Shown: in pieces, positions 57,271-64,000 of the stretch
How positions within the stretch are numbered: the stretch's first letter is position 1
Layout of the letters: every line of letters starts with the position of its first letter
NCBI RefSeq assembly: GCF_019175385.1
Contig: NC_083343.1
Span: forward strand, 47,762,457-47,826,456
Direction: 5' to 3'
From: Lycium barbarum
Lineage: Eukaryota; Streptophyta; Magnoliopsida; Solanales; Solanaceae
Length of the DNA stretch: 64,000 nt
The notes under the pieces: generated by a model
The model's input: only the letters and a program-made list of their open reading frames with translations
Told to the model about the DNA's origin: nothing
Database searches by the model: none
Position numbers and translations under genes: made by a program

Positions 57271-60200
57271 AAAACATTCGTCCTCGAATGTTGAGGTAGA
57301 GTTCGCTCCGAAATAGATGTCAATGTTTTTACCCGTATCTGTCGGTATTTACTTTGCTTACATGTAGTCTTAATTGCTCGTTAAAACTGAACCTTCCAAA
57401 CTATTCAATCTATTCTTCTTCTTTTGTAGCCATGATTTACGCTTGTACCCATGGTTATCCCTTTTTCTTATTACTTGTCTGTCCACTAACTCTCCATGCT
57501 TTATTGCCTTCATTGTCTCTTCAGCTTTCGTTGTTTACATTCTTGTATGCCCTTTCATGTCGTGCTTACACATACCTTTATCCAATTTTTATCTCCTCTT
57601 CTTCTTATTCAGGAATTCTCGTTCCCTTCGATCTCCACGCATCTTTCTTACGTTTTACAAATATCCCAGGCCTTTGTCTTCTTGGAGTTTAAGTATTCTT
57701 ATTCTTCCTCCCTTAAAATAACCTTGAGACTGGTCATATTGTAGCATCCTTTTCTTTCTATAGCAGTCGAATTCATCTGCGGTACTTTATCTTTCAACTG
57801 GTTTAACACCGAGATGCCTCGCTTAATTTCTCTTTCCTTCAATTGGACTTCTGGCACTTGTCTAACTAACGGTAATTCTTGTACTTATATCAAAGACATC
57901 TCAAATCTCTTCTTTTAAGGTTCTTTTCCTTCAATTTACTCTTAAAGTTTCTGATCCTTAGTTCAGCTAATAAATTTAGGGGTGAATTCCTAGATTCGTC
58001 GAAGAATAACCAAGATTCTTAGTCATGCAGCGCATTCAGATCCTTTCATTCTTTCTTTTGTCTGTAACCTTCATTTGTTCCTTTTCCAATAAGAGCCATC
58101 ATGTTGCTTGTTCTATGAGGTTTCATTGTCACTCGATTGATCTAATCAAACGCAATATCCTTTGATCGTTTCCTGTGGGTTTCTCCTTCTACTTTTAACC
58201 TTTGCCTGACTCTCATTTAATAAGTTTTTCCCATAGTTTGACACAATTATCTGTCATTTCGATTTACCAATCAAGCGGATCACTTAATTCCTTAAATGTC
58301 CATTTCCTTTATTGATATCTTTGAATCCTTTTCCTGCGATCTTATCTTCATTCACTTCCATGACTTCACCTTCCGTTGACTTAGTCCATCCTGTTTTACA
58401 GTTCTCTATTTCTCTACTAGTGGACGACTTTCTTATTTAGCTGCGGCACTTTTCCTTGCTTGCTTCTCCTAGTGCTACTTCCGATTAAGCTCTTGGTATT
58501 AATCGATGTTACATGCGTATCATCTCATTTTCTTTTTAATTGTCGGACTCCTTACTTCCTTGCTTGTCATCATAGTCCCACCTATGGTAGCGCCCAGATG
58601 GCTTGTAATAGCATCTCCTTGCTAATGACTTATTATTCTCATTAATTACTTTACCTCGGATTACTCATCCAATGCATCAAAAATACATAGCCAAGAGATC
58701 TATATTCAAATGGAACTCCATTCGACCTACATAACATTCGTCAACACCATTCCTTATACTTGTATGCAGCATTTTCTTATCACCGTCATTATCGCTCATC
58801 CTAAGATTATACTTACAAGTGTCAACATACTAATGCTCATATCCCAAGCTAATCTATTATTCAAAATATCTTCAATTCTATGTTTGAATCTTTCCTCCAA
58901 TTTCTTCTCCTCTGATCTTCACATCATTACAAGATGACTCGTTAGCATGAGACTAAAATAAAATCTTACTTAGTTACAACTTTCTTTCAATACTAGTGTT
59001 CCTCCCTCTTTAAGTCCTTGGCTCTTCTATACTAGCGGCTAATTGAGACTTAACTAGCTTTCCTTGCTCTTCAAATATTTATTGTCGTCTCCATACTGTT
59101 TACTAGCCATTTTATCATGACGATTATTTATATTGTTCTGTAACATATACTCTCGCATTTCAATATAAACGGTGACTTGTGATTTCACGACGCAGGAGAT
59201 ATTTTCAAACCTCAGATAGTACTGCTGTCGTGCTATCCATAAGCATACTATTTTTCTTTCCTTTGACGATCATTGAGGTTCTTATAAGTATTTCTCTTTT
59301 AGAACTCTCATCTCTTCCAACGCCGCGATTTTTCTTTAGTAATTCCCATCTGTCCTGATACTTATCCTTGATCACTTGTAGGCATTCTCATTTCCTGCGT
59401 TACCTTTTTGGGGTACATCTACTGCATATTTACTTGTAACAAAATATTTCTCTGGTATGAGCGATTCAAATCATAGCCCGGGACACAATGTATTATTTTC
59501 GACAAAAACTTATTTCTTTCGATTTGTTAAACCTTCATTATCTTGTCATGCCTCCTTTCCCCCGTATGTCTCATAATATACTCGCATTTAGTCCGTTGCC
59601 ACTTTTCTTTAGCGCATCCTTTCTTTATTAGTTCATTTCAAATTTCGACTCCTTCAAGCCGGTACATTTCTTTCTTCTATACTTGGAATTATTCTAATTC
59701 GCCTAAGAAGGTTCTCCTATACCAGTAACATTCGAGTATTGATTGTCTATGGTAGTCAATTGGCCGAGCCTAGAGATCCTTCAACTCCTCTAGTCCATTT
59801 AGTGTCGGAGCTACTTTTATCGTATGGTTTGACTTATTTCTCTTTTGCGAATTGAATCCTTGTATCAAGTCAAATGTCCACATATTTTGGACACAATTCA
59901 AATTACTTCCTTCCTTTATGCCGTAGAATAGCGCATTACATTCATTCATACGTACATACCATTATTGATCTAGTCCGAAAAAAATTAACTACGCAGGGTT
60001 CCGCTTTTCTTCCGAGATGCGGAAGAAAAGTACAACCTTCTGGGAGCTTCCGCTTTCCTTCCGCGATGCGGACGGAAAGCGCAACTTCCTTCTGTGCAGA
60101 GCTCCGCTTTTCTTCCGCGATGCGGACGAAAAGCGGGAAGTTCTGAAGCCTTCCGCTTTCCTTCCGCGATGCGGACGGAAAGCGCAATGCCCTGAAGCTT

Positions 60201-61210
60201 TCTAGCAGAACTCTGTTTTCTTCCGCAGCGATGTTCTGAGGCTGATTTTGAATGAGAAATTATGGATCTGATTCTTTGGCCTTTTCGAGTAACACAAGAT
60301 CATAATCTCTGAATTGCTTATGGAATTCGTATCGAACCCAAAGGAATAATAGACGGTGGGCAAAGTAATATTTCAAGAATCGATCAAATGACAAGGCATC
60401 AAGATTCGAAATATAAGGCATGGGAATGGATTGGATTGGTTATGGAACGATCATGTTCATGTTCTAGCCTGGTGTACGCCCAAAGAAGGGAGAGGGGAAA
60501 AGCGAACACCTTACAATCAAGTTTGCTCTTCACCCGAGCTGTTATGTATCGAGGAATATATATATCATTAATCATACTTTCATCACATTTTCATCAACTT
60601 ATAAGCACTCTTAGACGTCCTTTTCTTTCTTTCTTCGTTCATTTCTTATCCCCCTTTACGATAGCATAGCTTGCTCGTATGTATGTTTATTTCTCGTATT
60701 TTCATCTTGAAGGCCCTCCTAGATTTCCATTGCTCTTAAAGGGGCTCCTTTCCCGCTTGCCACTTAACAATATCTACTTAGTAGTTTTGTAGATCCTTCC
60801 ACAAGGAGTACAAACCCATCTTAATCTCGTATATATTTATATATACTTCTAAATGGAACTTTCCCGTACTCGCTAACTTCCTTCCCATCTCAATATCTCT
60901 TTGTTATCACTTACTAACCATTCGAATCTATAAACCGTAATACTGCATTTAAGTTCCTGGTATCAACTTTCTTTATGTTTCCAATAAGTCCCATAACTGT
61001 TCCTTCAACCATGACTTACCAAATGACTGATGGTCATATTTTCTCTTTACTCTTTCTCTATAGAAATGCAAACAATTCAATTTGTAAAAATTTCGGTAGA
61101 GTTTCCCTCTATAATTCTTACTACCACATTCCTGCACACAGTCCACAAAACACATCCAATGCTCTACAGAGCAATCCCCAATACCATAATATCTCGCTCA
61201 AGTTCTTATG
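57271..61210. other. unexplained about 3.9-kb non-coding region behind a 3' LTR
   Basis: By position this should be the internal region of the minus-strand element, yet I find no integrase, RT or gag in any frame. The plus strand is strikingly pyrimidine-rich (CTTTT, TTCTTCC strings), especially 57300-59700. No second LTR, primer site or target duplication was found. It includes four tandem hairpin units at 60001-60190. It could be a heavily decayed pol, a large non-coding derivative, or a different sequence brought next to the LTR by deletion. Confidence 0.4.
60001..60190. repeat. four tandem hairpin units (about 50 bp)
   Basis: Four copies of TCCGCTTTCCTTCCGCGATG plus CGGACGGAAAGCG, at about 60000, 60048, 60108 and 60153, separated by short unrelated spacers. 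Each copy is an imperfect palindrome with arms CGCTTTCCnTTCCGC / GCGGAnGGAAAGCG around GAT. Confidence 0.85.
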
Positions 61211-63600
61211 TGTTACACCTCGGAAGTTTCTCCGTACTTGTATAATGAGTGGAATGATGAAAAGTTGAGTGAATGATGTTTTGTTAAGTCGGGAATGGCT
61301 AATTAAGAATTTTTGGAAATAAGAAAGTCGCGGAAAATTTTTCAGCCAGTGGTCGTATATGGCACTATACGGCCCGTAAAGTGATTTACGGACCGTATAG
61401 TGCAATCGTCCTCCAGCTTGTCAAGAAATCCCAACTTTCTGTAAATGTTGAATATGGTTAAATACGACCCAGTTTACGGCCCGTAAACTGGTTTACGGAC
61501 CGTAAACCAGGTCGTAAACTACCATGTCCATCAGCCAAAACTTTCTGTCTTTGAAATGGTTAAATACGACCACAGTGGACGGACCGTAAATGAAAATACG
61601 GTCCGTATATGGTGGTTTACGACCACTGTTCATCCCGACAAGTTTTCATTAAAGATCAGATTTTGAATTATTAAAAGGGAACTTAAGCCCATTTCACGTC
61701 ATTTTTCATCCAACACTTCAAGAAAACTCTAGAGTGTTCTTCAACACTTCAAATCTAAGAATAACAAGAAAATCCAAGGAAACCTAAGATTATCAATACC
61801 AAATTCATGAGAATAAGTGTAAGAACACATCAAAGGATCTTCTAAGTCAAGAAATTCCCAAGAAGGTAGAACTAGGGTTTTGGCTAATTGAAGTATTTCA
61901 ACTTAAGAGTTGTTCAACCATCCTCCAAGGTAAGTTTCATGATTATTCCATATTGTTTGAAGTATTGGAAAGCTTAGACACTTGAAATGTAGAAGAACAG
62001 AGAAATGGGTCATTATTGAGTGAATAGTGACATAAATGAATGATAGTGGAATCGAACTATGAATATTGAAGTTTTGTGAGTACTAATACGTTATGAATGA
62101 TGTTTATATCATGAAACAAGCATTAAATGCATGAAAACACAAGGATGAGCTAGAAGTAGAAATAAGGGAAAATTGGAGGAAAATGGTGGATTTTGCCAAA
62201 CGCACGTAAATGACGATTGTCGATTATGATATTGCGAATAATATTATGAATATTGGGAGTTGATATAGAACGTGAGAAAAGTAGTATGAGCGAAGGAAGC
62301 GTTGTCCGACTTCTCCTAGAATTAGCGACACGTTCTTATAGTCAGTTACTAATGATGATACGAATTCTCTTATGAAGGTAACGACGTGATATCGACGGAG
62401 AACAAGTGAGCGATATCTTAGCTAAACGACCAAGGTATGTGAGGCTAGTCCTTCTTTCTAAAGGCATGAATCTTTTAACTTGAATCCCTATTTCTTTCGT
62501 GAGTTCTTACATTCTAAGAAGTTAAAATCTTATACTTATGAATGTCTATATGAGATAAGTTATACGATATGATGACACTAGAATGATGATGATGTTATTC
62601 CTTGCCTACACTCACCTTATGTACTAGTCCTTTCAAGGTGAGGCAGAATGTCCATGACGGTTCCATAATGTAATCGGGGGATCACGACCTTACGTCACCC
62701 CAATAGAGTAAAGTTGATCATGAGTCAAATATACGTATTATGATAAGATAAGTATTTTATGATAAGCATATTACTATGAGAATTTACATTGAGCATGTCA
62801 TGAGTATTTCACACCGGGCCTAGTTGGCCTGGCAGACACCGCTTCGGCGGGCGGCGATACGGATACACCACGACCTACGGGCGTGGGCAGACATCACTAG
62901 TGGGCGGCATGAGATGGTACCCCGGACGCGGGAGGCCTGGACGCGGGCTAATATTATTGATTATCACACCGTTCCGACATGGACGGGCAGCTTGCATATG
63001 ATGCATACATGTTATGATGATGAGTAAGACAACATGCATTACTTCATATATGATTATCAGTCAGATTCAGTTGTCTCATATTGATGTTATCCTCATATTA
63101 CTGATGTTTCCTTTCATTATGTACGCTTCTCATACTCGGTACAATATTCGTACTGACGTCCTTTCTTCGGACGCTGTGTTCATGCCCACAGGTAGACAGG
63201 GAGGAGAGCTTGGCCCAGGTCCTCAGTAGCTGTCAGCTGTTAGATAGCACTCCATTGTTCGGAGGTGCTTATGGCTATTCTTTTGATGTACATTCATATA
63301 TGCATATTTTGGGCATGACGGAGTCTTGTTCCGTCCATGTATTCATTATGTTAGTAGAGGCTCGTAGATACGCAGTGTGGGTTAGATGGTACAAGAGGTT
63401 TTCATATGTATGTATATTATTTTGATGGCCGAGAGGCAAATGTATATAAAGTATTTATGTTTCGATTAAATATGATTTTTCCTACAATTGGTATGTAAAA
63501 TTGATAAAAGAGTATTAAATGAGCAAGATAAGTAGTAGAGTGAGCGGTGCTCGGTAACTAGCTCCGGGTACCCGTCGTGGCCCCTAGTTGGGTCGTGACA
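61211..63600 (+). repeat. 5' LTR of the right-edge gypsy element
   Basis: Begins TGTTACACCTCGGAAG and ends AGTTGGGTCGTGACA, TG...CA. The first 430 bp contain three palindrome clusters (61363-61640). The 28-nt core shared with three other LTRs here is at 63133-63160. GC-rich repeated motifs (GGGCGGC, GACGCGGG) lie at 62820-62950, with counterparts in the minus-strand LTRs near 14.75, 32.37 and 55.22 kb. Confidence 0.88.
61363..61402. repeat. 18-bp near-perfect inverted repeat in LTR
   Basis: CACTATACGGCCCGTAAA (61363-61380), loop GTGA, TTTACGGACCGTATAGTG (61385-61402): 17 of 18 positions pair. Two further palindromes follow (61470-61490 and 61490-61508). Confidence 0.9.
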
Positions 63601-63604
63601 GAAG

Positions 63605-63616
63605 TGGTATCAGAGC
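63605..63616 (+). other. primer binding site, initiator Met-tRNA
   Basis: TGGTATCAGAGC, four bases after the LTR end, is the exact complement of the usual 3' end of plant initiator Met-tRNA. Confidence 0.9.
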
Positions 63617-63805
63617 AGTTCGCCCTAGGAAGTGTCTACGAGCCGTGTCTAGTAGAGTCTTGTTTATGGTGTGTTGCGCGCCACACTAATAAACAAGAGG
63701 CTACAGGGCATTTAGGAAAATGACCATCTTTCTTCCCATGAGATCGTGCGATAGAGCCATGTCTAGGATTATATCATTCCTAAAAGTGCGTTATGGTTTC
63801 AGAAA

Positions 63806-64000
63806 ATGCCGCCGAAAGGAAAAGCTACAGCTGCCCAGAAAGGCAAAGCTTCGACAAAGAGGCAGGCGGAAAGAGAGCCTCCGACAAATGTAGAGGAAAG
63901 TGAATCGCAAAGTGAGGCCGTGCCCAATGTAGAAGAGCAGGGAGGAGCCTCAGCTCCGATTCCTCCACCGGATGCTTCGGTCAACAAGTGTCCGAGGCCA
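63806..64000 (+). CDS. gag, N-terminal 65 codons (cut by window edge)
   Basis: The first ORF after the primer site, starting MPPKGKATAAQKGKASTKRQ, followed by an acidic and proline-rich stretch. A basic N-terminus and low complexity before the gag domain are usual in chromovirus gag proteins. The frame is open to the window end. No domain is visible in so short a piece, so the assignment rests on position after LTR and primer site. Confidence 0.7.
   Translation, partial: MPPKGKATAAQKGKASTKRQAEREPPTNVEESESQSEAVPNVEEQGGASAPIPPPDASVNKCPRP

Larger units (their letters stand above)
61211..64000 (+). mobile_element. gypsy-type LTR retrotransposon, 5' part (continues beyond window)
   Basis: A 2390-bp 5' LTR (61211-63600), primer site (63605-63616) and the start of gag (63806 on). 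Met-tRNA priming, the gag start MPPKGKATAAQ and LTR relatedness to chromovirus-type LTRs in this window suggest a Tekay/Del-type element. The right part is outside the window, so intactness cannot be judged. Confidence 0.85.

Noticed and set aside
57354..57744. Overlapping Ser/Leu/Phe-rich ORFs in three frames
   Set aside because: Pyrimidine-rich DNA gives long hydrophobic ORFs by chance in several frames; none resembles a known protein or has a consistent start.
61211..63600. Pairing of this LTR with 54520-57255 as two ends of one element
   Set aside because: They face opposite directions, and the right LTR is followed by its own primer site and gag, so they belong to different insertions.

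Overview
This is a plant nuclear window, dominated by nested transposable elements and very gene-poor. The spliced plant-type glyoxal oxidase gene, plant L1-type LINE, chromovirus and Tat-lineage Ty3/gypsy elements, Helitron ends and Stowaway-type MITE all point to a eudicot. My recollection of the LTR families beginning TGTTACACC and ending GGGTCGTGACA suggests Solanaceae, but that is inference. Only one gene looks intact: a three-exon glyoxal/galactose-oxidase-like gene on the minus strand (49480-52738).

Layout. 1-1806: AT-rich DNA ending in a Helitron 3' terminus. 1807-5545: intergenic DNA with a 22-nt poly(C) run, two tandem duplications and TA microsatellites. 5545-26607: an old Tekay/Del-type chromovirus (gypsy-1). 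Its 5' LTR is split by a 2.5-kb solo LTR (6741-9268, duplication GTACA). Its integrase is split by a minus-strand solo LTR (14083-23836, duplication TTAAG/TTATG), which is itself split by a 7.3-kb LINE (16381-23677, 12-bp duplication). 26608-28361: two abutting LTR fragments in opposite orientation. 28362-29472: intergenic DNA with a decayed tRNA-Gly(GCC).

29473-48321 is best read as a second Helitron of the same family (5' TC, 3' hairpin plus CTAG, A/T flanks), about 4.9 kb before it received a solo LTR (31439-34696, duplication ATCTT) and a 10.7-kb Tat-lineage gypsy element (36292-47005, near-identical 711/710-bp LTRs). The Tat element has gag, protease, RT, RNase H and a second archaeal-type RNase H, but its integrase has been excised in frame. 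Between pol and the 3' LTR it carries a four-exon gene on the opposite strand, with its own TATA box, encoding a 'putative gypsy-type transposon' domain, a basic stretch and a long coiled coil. This antisense gene is the most interesting object in the window.

48322-54148 holds the glyoxal oxidase gene, with two MITEs in its first intron, and a minus-strand LINE remnant. 54149-64000 is again retrotransposon DNA: the start of one LTR (54149-54519), broken by a minus-strand LTR (54520-57255) followed by its polypurine tract; about 4 kb with no recognisable coding sequence but four tandem hairpin repeats near 60.0-60.2 kb; then a full 2.39-kb LTR (61211-63600), an initiator-Met-tRNA primer site and the first 65 codons of a gag ORF running off the right edge.

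Apart from the glyoxal oxidase, and possibly the edge-truncated gag, every element ORF examined has stops or frameshifts. Four separate LTRs (near 14.5, 31.9, 54.9 and 63.1 kb) share a 28-nt core, showing that they belong to one superfamily that has repeatedly colonised this locus.
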